From positions 1 to 64,000 of the forward strand of contig JAXHTS010000054.1 in NCBI GenBank assembly GCA_034190085.1: a stretch of 64,000 nt of DNA, written 5' to 3'. The notes beneath the pieces are model-generated. The model saw only the letters and a program-made list of their open reading frames with translations, had not been told where the DNA came from and made no database searches. Every line of letters begins with the position of its first letter. The stretch's first letter is position 1. A program made the translations under genes and the position numbers. This stretch comes from Spirochaetota bacterium (GTDB taxonomy: Bacteria; Spirochaetota; UBA4802; JAFGDQ01). Positions 36,395 to 45,097 of the stretch are shown one piece after another.

Positions 36395-37269
36395 AATTCT
36401 ACTCCATAATCTATTAGACTTCCCTTCAATCTCTCTCTCTTCTCATCAGTAAGCGGCATAAGGGGAAGCCTTACGCTTGAAGAACAATATCCCAACATTT
36501 CCATTGCAGCCTTTACTGGTATGGGATTGGTCTCCAAAAACATTGCTCTTGATAGAGGAAGAAGTTTATAGAAAGCCTTTCTGGCTTCATCAATTTTTCC
36601 TTTTTTGAATAGGGTGATGATATTCATCACATCAGAGGGCAGAAAATTGGAGAGTACCGATATTACACCCTTCCCACCGATCGAAAGCACTGGCAATAAA
36701 AGGTTATCATCCCCGGAAAGTAGTGTTAATCTCTCTCCGCATAGCTCAATTACCCTCATCATTTGAGTGACATCCCCGGATGCCTCTTTTATTGCAGTGA
36801 TATTGCTGGTCTTCTCAAGCAATTCTCTTATACTCTCGGGTTCAAAATTTATTGCGGTTCTACCTGGAATGTTGTAAATAATAAGCGGGATAGAAACCGA
36901 TTTCGCAATGCTCTCAAAATGCGCGACAAGGCCCCTCTGAGGCGGTTTATTGTAATAGGGATTCACCAACAAGGCCCCATCCACACCATCCTCCTCCGCA
37001 GCCCTTGTAAGGCATATAGCCTCCTCTGTTGAGTTCGCTCCGGTGCCTGCCACCACTCTTGCCCTCTTGTTGACTATCCTGACAACCCTCTTTATGAACT
37101 CCTTATGTTCCTCAAAGGAAACTGTTGGCGACTCCCCTGTCGTACCCATAGGCACCACGCCATCAACACCAGCCTGAATTTGCATCTCCAGAATTTTGCC
37201 CAAGGCGTCATAATCAATCTTGTCATCCCTGAAGGGCGTAATTAAGGCTGTGAATACTCCGCTAAACAT
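36382..37269 (-). CDS. dapA: 4-hydroxy-tetrahydrodipicolinate synthase
   Basis: Condenses pyruvate with aspartate semialdehyde. The 295-residue TIM barrel carries GTTGESPT (42-49, pyruvate site), YYNKPPQRG (105-113), Tyr132 in IIYNIPGRT and the Schiff-base Lys161 in AIKEASGD. These agree with bona fide DapA rather than N-acetylneuraminate lyase. It is the first gene of the dapA-dapB-regulator operon. lysA lies about 10 kb away on the plus strand; no dapF, dapL or dapD is seen here. Confidence 0.96.
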   Translation of the reverse strand: MFSGVFTALITPFRDDKIDYDALGKILEMQIQAGVDGVVPMGTTGESPTVSFEEHKEFIKRVVRIVNKRARVVAGTGANSTEEAICLTRAAEEDGVDGALLVNPYYNKPPQRGLVAHFESIAKSVSIPLIIYNIPGRTAINFEPESIRELLEKTSNITAIKEASGDVTQMMRVIELCGERLTLLSGDDNLLLPVLSIGGKGVISVLSNFLPSDVMNIITLFKKGKIDEARKAFYKLLPLSRAMFLETNPIPVKAAMEMLGYCSSSVRLPLMPLTDEKRERLKGSLIDYGVELCLK

Positions 37270-37375
37270 AATTGTAACCTCATTTGATAAAGATACATCA
37301 TCGATATGTAAAAATAATAAATAATGCTATTTGTTCCAGTTTATATAATATAAACTCAAGATTATTCCTGATCCC

Positions 37376-37753
37376 TTATTTTCCCTTCGCTTCCTTCTGT
37401 TCTAGTATTTCCCAAAGCCTCTTGTTGAAGTAATCAATATTAAAGGCCTTGTTCTCAAAGTCATCCTCAAACAGATATAGCAATAATGTTCTGCTAGATT
37501 TTAAAAAATCTACATTTGAGGGATATGCATACACCTTTATGGAATCACCACCAACCAATATATATAGACTGATCCTCTCTCCCTTTTTTAAGACGCGATC
37601 CTCCTCCCCAATAGTGTCCTTTAGGGTGTATATCCCCATCTCATATTCCTTAAGATGCATCGCCTCTTTCTCATTAACAAAAGTAGCGCAGGATGATAAC
37701 AAAAAGCAGACAATAAACACTATAAACCATCTATCGGCTATTCTATTTATCAT
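37376..37753 (-). CDS. Small lipoprotein of unknown function
   Basis: About 125 residues from MINRIADRWFIVFIVCFLLS, with a strong lipobox LSSC ahead of ATFVNEKEAMHLKEYEMGIY. I take the ATG at 37753, where the signal peptide begins; the frame is open further upstream but that part is not signal-like. The mature domain has GIYTLKDTIGEEDRVLKKGE and YILVGGDSIKVYAYPSNVDF, a small beta-rich fold with an SLYILVGGD strand. I do not recognise a family. It lies between mog and dapA on the same strand. Confidence 0.65.
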   Translation of the reverse strand: MINRIADRWFIVFIVCFLLSSCATFVNEKEAMHLKEYEMGIYTLKDTIGEEDRVLKKGERISLYILVGGDSIKVYAYPSNVDFLKSSRTLLLYLFEDDFENKAFNIDYFNKRLWEILEQKEAKGK

Positions 37754-37916
37754 GGAAATCAATCCACAAAAAGCGAATCCCAGCACTTCTTGCCAACCTT
37801 GATGGGGAAAAACCACACACCTTTCTCTCTCTTTCATCCACATCCTCTTGTTTAATAGAATATCACTAATCAACGATTTTTCTGTAGCCCTTTAGTGTCC
37901 ATAAGGCAACCATTTT

Positions 37917-38414
37917 TTATCCATTAGTATGATTGAGACAGTCGCCTACATGCCCCTTTAATATCTCAACTGCATGAGGGATGGCCTCCTCAATAAACAG
38001 CAGGTTTTCCCTTACAGCCTTTGGGCTACCCGGCAGATTAATTATGAGGCTTTGCTTTCTGATTCCTGCCACAGCTCGCGACAGCATGGCATGAGGTGTT
38101 ATTGTCAGAGATCTCTGACGCATGGTCTCAGCAAATCCGGGAGCCTCCCTTTCAATTACACCGAGCGTGGCTTCTGGTGTAACATCCCTCTGAGCAAACC
38201 CTGTTCCACCAGTGGTAAGGATTAGCTCAATATTTAAATCTGTAAACTCTATCATTATCTTCCTGATCTCTTCAATCTCATCGGGCACAACCGATTCAGC
38301 TTCAATCATGTAGCCCTTTCCCTCAGCCCATTTTCTGATCTCTGGCCCGGACAAATCCCTTCTCTCTCCCCTTGAGGACCTATCGCTAACCGTTATTATA
38401 GCAATCTTAATCAT
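37917..38414 (-). CDS. MoaB/Mog-family molybdopterin biosynthesis protein
   Basis: About 165 residues from MIKIAIITVSDRSSRGERRD. The family marks are TTGGTGFAQRDVTPEATLGV and INLPGSPKAVRENLLFIEE. MoaB/Mog proteins adenylate molybdopterin before molybdenum insertion. The frame extends 64 codons upstream through the 3' end of hypA, but MIKIAIITVSD is the usual N-terminus. The ATG has GGAGA 11 bases upstream. It lies 19 bases after hypA. Mog and MoaB cannot be told apart reliably here. Confidence 0.88.
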   Translation of the reverse strand: MIKIAIITVSDRSSRGERRDLSGPEIRKWAEGKGYMIEAESVVPDEIEEIRKIMIEFTDLNIELILTTGGTGFAQRDVTPEATLGVIEREAPGFAETMRQRSLTITPHAMLSRAVAGIRKQSLIINLPGSPKAVRENLLFIEEAIPHAVEILKGHVGDCLNHTNG

Positions 38415-38433
38415 TGTATACCGCGTCTCCCCT

Positions 38434-38781
38434 CTATTCAACCTCAATGCTCTTGACTGTGAATTCCCTTCCGGATAACATCTGAACATCCGTTGATTCG
38501 CATTTGGGGCAAAAAAATTGCCAATCATCCCCTGAAAGACGAAACTCAGCGCCGCAGTCAACACACCTGATGAAAGCCGGAATTTTGTCAATAACGAGCT
38601 TCGCATTCTCTGCTATTGTGCCATTGCTGATTATGTCAAAGTATTGCTGCATCCAGTGAGGAATGATATCCGACAGCTCGCCTATCTCAAGGTTTATGCT
38701 CAAAATCCTATTTGCGTTATTCCTGTTGGCGTAATCGGTAACAATATCGAGTATGCTGCTCATTATCGATAGCTCATGCAT
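38434..38781 (-). CDS. hypA: Hydrogenase nickel-incorporation protein HypA/HybF
   Basis: About 115 residues from MHELSIMSSILDIVTDYANR. His2, the nickel ligand, and the zinc site CVDC...CPKC (residues near 74-77 and 93-96) are both present. Members pass nickel to NiFe hydrogenase or urease maturation. The first ten codons of the longer frame (MGENPCSGKA) precede the canonical MHEL start and are discarded. No other hyp or hydrogenase genes are in the window; its role must rely on genes elsewhere. Confidence 0.92.
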   Translation of the reverse strand: MHELSIMSSILDIVTDYANRNNANRILSINLEIGELSDIIPHWMQQYFDIISNGTIAENAKLVIDKIPAFIRCVDCGAEFRLSGDDWQFFCPKCESTDVQMLSGREFTVKSIEVE

Positions 38782-38829
38782 CGCTTTCCCTGAACAAGGA
38801 TTTTCCCCCAACCATCTTATTCATAGTAG

Positions 38830-39390
38830 CTATCTCTCTCTTCTTGTTCCCGCTTCCCTCTGTTCAGGAAAGACTATATACATATCAACAATATCATCGC
38901 ATTTGTCATCCGCAACAGCAATACCGAGTTTGGGGTATAGATATAACCTGTTATCACCATTCACTAATACATTCAAGTCTTTATTGCCATAGCTGAATAA
39001 AAAATAATCAGCCCCCTTGGCGAGACTAACCGAATCATTGGTGACTCTATTATTGTTCAATCCCGCTATGGCAACAACAACCCCCTTTTCGATAAAGACA
39101 ATCAGGCCTTTGGTTTCAAAATAGTATATCCTGTCGTAGCATATTCTTATATCAGACACAAGACGGAAGATATCCTTTAAAAGATCCTTGATGCCGCCAA
39201 TCTCTACCACCCTGTCGGGGTGCCCCTTAACGAAGAGAACTTCATCAACCCCGTCCCCCAGGAGGATGCTCTCAGCCCCTTTGCCCGGAACCACAAGGAT
39301 GTTGTTTGCCCTTATTCTATCCACTGGGCTGCTATTTATAGCAACCCAGAGCAAGGATAATGCCGCCCTAAGCATGATCGCTGCGGACAT
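38830..39390 (-). CDS. Exported protein of unknown function
   Basis: A 186-residue protein with an N-terminal hydrophobic start ([20 protein letters not shown]), followed by beta-rich repeats: NNILVVPGKGAESILLGDGV, VDEVLFVKGHPDRVVEIGG, GLIVFIEKGVVVAIAGLNNN and DNRLYLYPKLGIAVADDKCD. The alternating pattern resembles a beta-propeller or beta-prism, but I do not recognise it. Its start lies inside the 3' end of rsmG (overlap of 23 bases), so it is in the mnmG-rsmG transcript. The C-terminal EAGTRRER may simply reflect the frame end. Confidence 0.6.
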   Translation of the reverse strand: MSAAIMLRAALSLLWVAINSSPVDRIRANNILVVPGKGAESILLGDGVDEVLFVKGHPDRVVEIGGIKDLLKDIFRLVSDIRICYDRIYYFETKGLIVFIEKGVVVAIAGLNNNRVTNDSVSLAKGADYFLFSYGNKDLNVLVNGDNRLYLYPKLGIAVADDKCDDIVDMYIVFPEQREAGTRRER

Positions 39391-40105
39391 TCAACCTCCT
39401 TGAATCTCGCTTTATGGTTGCGAATCTCCTTGGAAAAGCCTGGGGGGTCGGCTTAAATTTCCGCAGCAAGATTCCAGATGTAACCACGAGCCCTGCCTTT
39501 TCGGGCAGCAGAAGAGAAAGACCGAGATCCTTAGCATGAGACAGCGTTTCCGTATCAAGCGCCCTATCCCCTTCCTTTGAATAAAGATAAAAGCAGCCAT
39601 TGACCCTTAAAAGCGAGGCCGCCACCTCAGTGGCTATGTAAGCGCTTCCGAATGCCCGCGAAAGGATCCAATCAAAGGCCTCCCTCCGCCCCTCATCCCT
39701 TGCCACGCCCTCCACCCTCTGGCAAACCACCTCGAGATTTGAAAGCCCAAGATCAGCAACGACAGAAGCGATGAAATCAGCCTTTTTTTGGTTGGACTCA
39801 ACGAGCAGCCCCGAAGAACCCTCCACAAGTATGCTTATCGGCACGCCCGGGACGCCAGCCCCTGAGCCGATATCCACGAAGCTTGTTCCACGTAGAACAC
39901 TTGTGCCAACAAAGGGATCGAGGCTTCCGATGACAAGAGTCTCCATGATGCCCCCCTTGTCCCTTATTCCGGTAATGTTGAACCTTTTATTCGTCTCATG
40001 CACCAATTCAACATATCCATAGAGCCTCTCTTTTGTAGAGGGGTCGAGACGCAAGCCTCTCCCCTCTGCCCATGTCTCAATCACTCCCTGTTCCACGTGG
40101 ATCAA
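39368..40105 (-). CDS. rsmG: 16S rRNA m7G527 methyltransferase
   Basis: Uses S-adenosylmethionine to methylate G527 of 16S rRNA. The 245-residue sequence carries [20 protein letters not shown], the SAM loop [37 protein letters not shown] and a [10 protein letters not shown] segment. It overlaps the end of mnmG by 29 bases on the same strand, the common mnmG-rsmG (gidA-gidB) order. No parA or parB follows, so the usual origin-proximal cluster is interrupted. This region is G/C-richer than the rest. Confidence 0.94.
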   Translation of the reverse strand: MIHVEQGVIETWAEGRGLRLDPSTKERLYGYVELVHETNKRFNITGIRDKGGIMETLVIGSLDPFVGTSVLRGTSFVDIGSGAGVPGVPISILVEGSSGLLVESNQKKADFIASVVADLGLSNLEVVCQRVEGVARDEGRREAFDWILSRAFGSAYIATEVAASLLRVNGCFYLYSKEGDRALDTETLSHAKDLGLSLLLPEKAGLVVTSGILLRKFKPTPQAFPRRFATIKRDSRRLNVRSDHA

Positions 40106-41966
40106 CCCTCCTGGAAATGGATTCTACGTGAACCATCAGTATCGAAACGTCTGATGGATCAACACCTGATATCCGCAGCGCCTGACCAATCGTTGCCGGT
40201 CTTATTCGCATCAGCTTCTCTCGCGCCTCATTCTTCAAACCCCTAATGGCCATATAGTCAATATGCCCAGGAATGGCCTTCGTCTCCATCCTCTCCATTC
40301 TCCTTATCTTCTCCAAATCCTTTTTGATATATCCCTCGTACTTTATCTCCAACTCTGCAATAGCCAACAGCTCATCGCGAATCCCTTCATCGAGCGTTTC
40401 AAGAACCTCCTTTGCCCTTACGTGAGGGCGCTTAAGGATATCTTTAAGGCGGACTCTCTCCCCTAACTTGGAGCTATTCCCGGCTTTATGCAATATATTC
40501 TCCATCCTTTCGTCAATCACTAATGTCCTCTTTGATAGCTCTTCAATATATAATCTCACAGCGGTGTACTTCTCGATCATCCGGGTGTAGCTCTCCTTGT
40601 CAATAAGGCCATTCTCATATCCATATCTCATCAATCTCTGATCCGCATTATCCTGCCTCAATAGCAGCCTATGCTCCGCCCTTGAGGTGAACATCCTGTA
40701 GGGCTCCTCGGTTCCCTTGGTAACGAGATCATCAATCAAAACCCCAAGGTATCCCTCCGAACGCTTTAGGATAAGCGGGTCCTTGTCCATGAGCTTTCTG
40801 CAGGCGTTAATGCCGGCTACGATCCCCTGCGCTGCCGCCTCCTCATATCCTGATGTGCCGTTGATCTGGCCTGCATGATACAGCCCCTCTATTCTCTTTG
40901 TCTCCAGAGAGGGTTTGAGTTCAGTGGGCGGGACAAAATCATACTCCACCGCATATGCCGGCCTCATCACCTTCACATTCTCAAGTCCGGCAACAGTCCT
41001 AATCATTTCGAGCTGAACATCCTCCGGAAGGGAGCTTGAAAATCCGTTTACATAATACTCATTGGTCTTCCTTCCCTCAGGCTCGAGAAATAATTGATGC
41101 CTGGGCTTATCTGAAAACCTGACTACCTTATCCTCAATAGAGGGGCAGTATCTCGGACCTACGCCCTTTATCTTTCCAGCAAAGAGGGGAGATCTATCGA
41201 TATTTTTTCTGATAATTTCGTGGGTTATTTCAGATGTGTATGTAATCCAGCAGGGGATTTGAGACTGTCCAATACTTTTTGTGGAATATGAAAATGGAGA
41301 GGGTACTTCGTCGGGCTCCTGGATTTGACATTTTGCAAAGTCTATTGTGCCCCCATCTACCCTCGGGGGCGTTCCTGTCTTGAGCCTTCCAACAGGAAAG
41401 CCGATCCCCCTCAGGGAATCAGCAAGCCCCTCTGAGGAGAAGTCTCCAAGCCTCCCGCATCTCTCGCTATAATCGCCTATATGAATCAATCCCTTTAGGA
41501 AGGTTCCTGTACACAGAATTACAGCCCTCGCGTGATGCTCCTGGCCTCTCTTGGTTAAGATCCCCTTGACAACACCCCCATCCACCAATATCCCCTCTAC
41601 AATATCCTGAATAATGACAAGATTCATCTGCTTTTCCAGGATCATCTTCATCCGAATCTGATATTCCCTCTTATCCGCCTGCGCCCTTGGCGCCCATACT
41701 GCTGCGCCCTTGCTTCGATTTAACATCTTGAAGTGTATCCCTGTCTCATCGATGTTCCTGGCCATCTCCCCGCCAAGGGCATCCACCTCCCTGGCGAGAT
41801 GCCCCTTCGCAAGGCCCCCTATCGCTGGATTGCAGCTCATCTGACATACTGTGTCCAGATTGCCCGTAATAATGAGCGTTGTGAATCCCATCTTAGCAGA
41901 GGCAAGCGCGGCTTCAACACCCGCATGTCCAGCGCCAACAACAATTATGTCATACTCCCTTATCAT
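40077..41966 (-). CDS. mnmG: tRNA uridine-34 5-carboxymethylaminomethyl modification enzyme
   Basis: With MnmE, this FAD enzyme modifies wobble U34 of several tRNAs. The 629-residue length is usual. The FAD motif is [19 protein letters not shown] (9-27). Others are [61 protein letters not shown] and [20 protein letters not shown]. mnmE is not present in the window. A G/C-richer stretch covers this gene and rsmG. Confidence 0.97.
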   Translation of the reverse strand: MIREYDIIVVGAGHAGVEAALASAKMGFTTLIITGNLDTVCQMSCNPAIGGLAKGHLAREVDALGGEMARNIDETGIHFKMLNRSKGAAVWAPRAQADKREYQIRMKMILEKQMNLVIIQDIVEGILVDGGVVKGILTKRGQEHHARAVILCTGTFLKGLIHIGDYSERCGRLGDFSSEGLADSLRGIGFPVGRLKTGTPPRVDGGTIDFAKCQIQEPDEVPSPFSYSTKSIGQSQIPCWITYTSEITHEIIRKNIDRSPLFAGKIKGVGPRYCPSIEDKVVRFSDKPRHQLFLEPEGRKTNEYYVNGFSSSLPEDVQLEMIRTVAGLENVKVMRPAYAVEYDFVPPTELKPSLETKRIEGLYHAGQINGTSGYEEAAAQGIVAGINACRKLMDKDPLILKRSEGYLGVLIDDLVTKGTEEPYRMFTSRAEHRLLLRQDNADQRLMRYGYENGLIDKESYTRMIEKYTAVRLYIEELSKRTLVIDERMENILHKAGNSSKLGERVRLKDILKRPHVRAKEVLETLDEGIRDELLAIAELEIKYEGYIKKDLEKIRRMERMETKAIPGHIDYMAIRGLKNEAREKLMRIRPATIGQALRISGVDPSDVSILMVHVESISRRVDPRGTGSD

Positions 41967-42135
41967 CTTTACAGAATCGCATTACTAAAGGTTTTGTCTA
42001 TATGTCTATCCATACCCAGGGAATAATCAAGCTATATTTATGATAATTAGGCGTCTCATGAAAGTAAAGCGCTGAATTCTCAATAGCACCTCTACTGTTT
42101 TATTTAGAAGTACTTCGCTTATGTGATCCTATCAA

Positions 42136-42948
42136 TCACCGAAATTTATTCTTATTAAGGCAGATCCCATTTACGATCCTGATAATCCTAGTTGATTTAA
42201 CCTGACCAAGAGAAAAATACTGTCCATTCATATGCTTGCATAGCTTACGACCGATCCCTGGCTCATGCCAGTCCTCGTCTGTATCCAGAAAGGCTGATTC
42301 AATCTTTGAACGTGCAATCTTCCTGGCTATGCTCAATGCCTCATTTACCGGATCATTGTGAATTGACTGATTCGCCCTCCCATCTGAAAGCATTACCATC
42401 AAAAGCAATGCATCCTTATCCCTCTCCCTCTCTATTTTAAGGGTTTGCAATGCTAAGGAAAGGCCAGAACCTAATGGCGTCTTCCCACCGCAAGGGATAT
42501 CATTCAGAAGATTTCTCGCCATCACTACGCTGCTAGTAGGGGACAATATAAGCTCCGCACCTATGCCCCGGAATGTTATTAGACCAACCCTATCCCTCTG
42601 TTTATAAGCCTCCATTAAAAGCCCAATGACAGCGGCCTTTGCCTCGCTTATCCTCTGCCTCGATCGCATGGAACCGCTCGCATCAACCACAAATAGGATT
42701 GTAGCCCCGGCTTTTCTATATTTAACCTTCTCCTGAAAGTCATCCCTTTGAACAGCCAGGGCCGTTTTAGCGCCCCTTATGTAATGATTTTGAGCGGCAG
42801 CCCTTCTGAGGGTGGCATCTATAGCGATGTTGCTTGTAATCTCCCTTGCATCTCTGCTATAGACATAGGCTCCTGACATTCCTTGACTGATAACACTTGG
42901 CCTGCGCCCCTTAGCGATAATAGCGTCTCTTTCACATTCAATTTCCAT
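42136..42948 (-). CDS. chlD: ChlD medium-subunit C-terminal (VWA) part, -1 frame
   Basis: The second half of a cobalt/magnesium-chelatase medium subunit. The von Willebrand A domain has the metal site DASGSM at residues 89-94 of this part, preceded by ITSNIAIDATLRRAAAQ and KGRRPSVIS, and GGKTPLGSG. An ATG exists at 42948, but the frame is open and homologous further upstream (NIDELKVLSPESPFHVD) to the run of ten A at 43014-43023. The likely true product is a 652-residue fusion to the AAA+ part by a -1 shift there. No own ribosome-binding site was seen before the ATG. Confidence 0.85.
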   Translation of the reverse strand: MEIECERDAIIAKGRRPSVISQGMSGAYVYSRDAREITSNIAIDATLRRAAAQNHYIRGAKTALAVQRDDFQEKVKYRKAGATILFVVDASGSMRSRQRISEAKAAVIGLLMEAYKQRDRVGLITFRGIGAELILSPTSSVVMARNLLNDIPCGGKTPLGSGLSLALQTLKIERERDKDALLLMVMLSDGRANQSIHNDPVNEALSIARKIARSKIESAFLDTDEDWHEPGIGRKLCKHMNGQYFSLGQVKSTRIIRIVNGICLNKNKFR

Positions 42949-42992
42949 ATCTACATGGAATGGCGATTCAGGGGAGAGTACCTTTAATTCAT

Positions 42993-44093
42993 CTATGTTG
43001 CGATTTTCAGCGATTTTTTTTTTATTACAACAGGATGATTTTCACCCGACTCGCCTTCCCTATCCATTATGCGCACAATAGCCTTATCAATAACTTCACC
43101 AGCACGAACCTCTTCATCAAAAGGCAGCTTTTTGAGCCTATGAGGAAAGGTTAGTTTTACAGCGCTTAATAGATCATCCACTTCTACAGTATCTCGCCCT
43201 GCATGGGACGCGATTGCCTGCGCGGCCTTTACTGAGGCAATCTCTGTCCTATGCCCATCAACCCTTAACTCCTCTGCAAGCTGTCCTGATAGCCGGATAA
43301 TCTCCTGAGGTATTTTGACTGTGGATAGATTTTTCATTGCAATGATTATTTTATCGGATAATGCCTCCTGTTCAGACTGCCATTGGCGATGAAAGGCATG
43401 GGCATCAGCCTCAAAGGCAAGCCTCCTGTTAACAATAGCCTCACGCTCATCAACACCATTCATCCCGGTAATGGTCACTGATAGGTCAAAGCGGTCGGTA
43501 AGCTGGGGCCTAATGTCCCCCTCCTCAGGATTCATCGTGCCCACGAGAATAAACCGGCTCAAATGAGAAAAGCTAATCCCTTCCCTCTCAACAATATTCC
43601 TTCCCATTGCGGCAACATCCAGCAACAGGTCTATTATGTGATCGCTTAATAGGTTTACCTCATCTATGTATAGTATTCCACGATGCACCTTTGCCAGTAT
43701 GCCAGGCGCGAAATGCTGTTTGCCCTGCATAACAGCCTTCTCAAGATCAATTGAACCAGCCACACGATCCTCAGTAGCATTAATCGGTAGATTGACAACC
43801 TGCATCGCTCTGTTAATAGAAACAAGTTTTTCACCCTTTGAATGCTTTTCTGAACAGAATGCGCACAACTCATCTGTTCTAGCGGGATCGCAATTATATG
43901 GACACCCCTTCACTACTTCTATATCGGGCAACAACTCTGCCAATGCTCTTACTGCCGTGCTCTTTGCTGTGCCCCTCTCTCCCTGAACCAAAACACCCTT
44001 AAGCAAGGGGTTAATCACATTAATGATCAGGGCTAATTTCATCTCTTCCTGTCCAACAACTGCTGTAAAGGGATAATGGCTACACTTGCTCAT
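42993..44093 (-). CDS. chlI: AAA+ chelatase subunit (ChlI / small subunit)
   Basis: A 366-residue AAA+ protein of the ChlI/BchI/CobS group that powers metal insertion into tetrapyrrole. Walker A is GERGTAKST (38-46), Walker B LYIDEVN (141-147), and the arginine finger region is RPQLTDRFDL. A four-cysteine insert CPYNC...CAFC (64, 68, 77, 80) may bind a metal or cluster and is common in anaerobes' versions. In frame 0 it ends SLKIAT-stop, just after a run of ten A. A -1 shift there instead fuses it to the VWA domain. This lets one gene make both chelatase subunits. cobN is not in the window. Confidence 0.92.
   Translation of the reverse strand: MSKCSHYPFTAVVGQEEMKLALIINVINPLLKGVLVQGERGTAKSTAVRALAELLPDIEVVKGCPYNCDPARTDELCAFCSEKHSKGEKLVSINRAMQVVNLPINATEDRVAGSIDLEKAVMQGKQHFAPGILAKVHRGILYIDEVNLLSDHIIDLLLDVAAMGRNIVEREGISFSHLSRFILVGTMNPEEGDIRPQLTDRFDLSVTITGMNGVDEREAIVNRRLAFEADAHAFHRQWQSEQEALSDKIIIAMKNLSTVKIPQEIIRLSGQLAEELRVDGHRTEIASVKAAQAIASHAGRDTVEVDDLLSAVKLTFPHRLKKLPFDEEVRAGEVIDKAIVRIMDREGESGENHPVVIKKKSLKIAT
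43010..43027 (-). promoter_or_regulatory. Probable -1 ribosomal frameshift site (A10 run)
   Basis: On the minus strand the ChlI frame reads ATA, then AAA AAA AAA, then TCG CTG and reaches a TAG nine codons on. Slipping back one base at the A run reads ATC GCT GAA AAT CGC and continues without a stop for 290 codons into the VWA domain. Such A-runs are classic -1 slippery sites. No Shine-Dalgarno-like stimulator was seen 10-14 bases upstream (only GGGAAGG about 30 bases before), and no strong downstream stem. Confidence 0.65.
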
Positions 44094-44253
44094 CGGTCCT
44101 CCTATTAAGGTACAACTCTCTACAGGGAGAAATCCCCATCCATTTACGAAGAGTATAGTATTTTAAGGATATGAAAGGATCGAATCATACCCTCTATTAT
44201 ATACGCCATTTTGATTGGGTGATAATATACTGCAAGCCAATTTTTCTCTGGGG

Positions 44254-44336
44254 AAAAAGCGCCTTAAGTCAGATAAAGCAAAAAAGAAGGTTATATATCA
44301 CACTAAAAAATTATTAGGAGTAATAAGGCGCTTTTT
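44254..44336. terminator. Long inverted repeat, bidirectional terminator
   Basis: AAAAAGCGCCTTA at 44254-44266 pairs perfectly with TAAGGCGCTTTTT at 44324-44336 across a 57-base loop. The GCGCC core with T-runs outside suits termination of transcripts from either side. It separates the chelatase gene from the DprE-like pair, which lie on the same strand. Confidence 0.6.
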
Positions 44337-44363
44337 TAGATAAAGGCTGTAATGGAATAATAC

Positions 44364-45095
44364 TCACAAAGACATTCTCTTAAAGATAGTCTCAGGAATG
44401 TATTTTATGATCAACATAATGTGTCTCCAGAACCATTTTGTATAGAGGGTCATTTTTCCTTTTTTCCAGCTTTTGTAAATGTCACGCGCAGTTTTTTCAG
44501 GGTGTGCTGTCAAGAGGGGGGGAAGCTCCATCCCCTCTGTCATCTGGGTTCTGACAAATCCGGGCTTTACTGTAAGCACGCTTATTCCTGATCTATGCAA
44601 GCGATTTCTAAGCCCTGAAAGATACGCAGTAAAGCCTGCCTTTGCGCTTCCATAGTAATAATTACTCTGCCTTCCACGATCTCCAGCTACAGAACTAATC
44701 CCGATTATAAATCCCTTTTTACGCTTTTCAAAATCATTCGCTATTATATTCAAAATAGACACACATCCAATATAATTCGTTTCCATTATTTTTCTGGCTT
44801 CATTAAAATCGCTTTTTGCTTCCTCATTATCACCAAGATAACCAAAGGCGCATACAACCCCCAAAGGCTTCTCTCCGATGTTTCTGTAAAATTTCTCATG
44901 AGATTTAAAATCAAGCGCGTCGAAATCCAATGTTTCCGCCTTAATGCCGTAACGAATCGCTAGGTCCTTAGTAAAATTATACATCCCTGAGGGATTTCGG
45001 CATGCAAGATAAATGTTGAAACCACTCTCAGCAAATTTGTAAATAACCGCTTTTGCAATATCCGACTTTGCGCCTAAAACAAGCAACCAGTCCAT
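44364..45095 (-). CDS. Short-chain dehydrogenase, DprE2-like
   Basis: A 243-residue SDR. The nucleotide loop is LVLGAKSDIAKAVI, with D in ETLDFDAL, and the catalytic Tyr-x3-Lys is YYYGSAKAG, with Ser in IGISSVAGD. The PGFVRTQM segment is the usual C-terminal loop. It follows an FAD oxidase that resembles DprE1, three bases apart. Together they match decaprenylphosphoryl-ribose 2-epimerase, in which DprE1 oxidises and DprE2 reduces. In actinobacteria this makes arabinose for cell-wall polymers; here the product and lipid carrier are unknown. The C-terminal KYIPETIFKRM may be membrane-associated. Confidence 0.78.
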   Translation of the reverse strand: MDWLLVLGAKSDIAKAVIYKFAESGFNIYLACRNPSGMYNFTKDLAIRYGIKAETLDFDALDFKSHEKFYRNIGEKPLGVVCAFGYLGDNEEAKSDFNEARKIMETNYIGCVSILNIIANDFEKRKKGFIIGISSVAGDRGRQSNYYYGSAKAGFTAYLSGLRNRLHRSGISVLTVKPGFVRTQMTEGMELPPLLTAHPEKTARDIYKSWKKGKMTLYTKWFWRHIMLIIKYIPETIFKRMSL

Positions 45096-45097
45096 AA

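Noticed and set aside
38415-38606. 64-codon N-terminal extension of the MoaB/Mog protein
   Set aside because: It overlaps the hypA coding end and the family begins MIKIAIITVSD.
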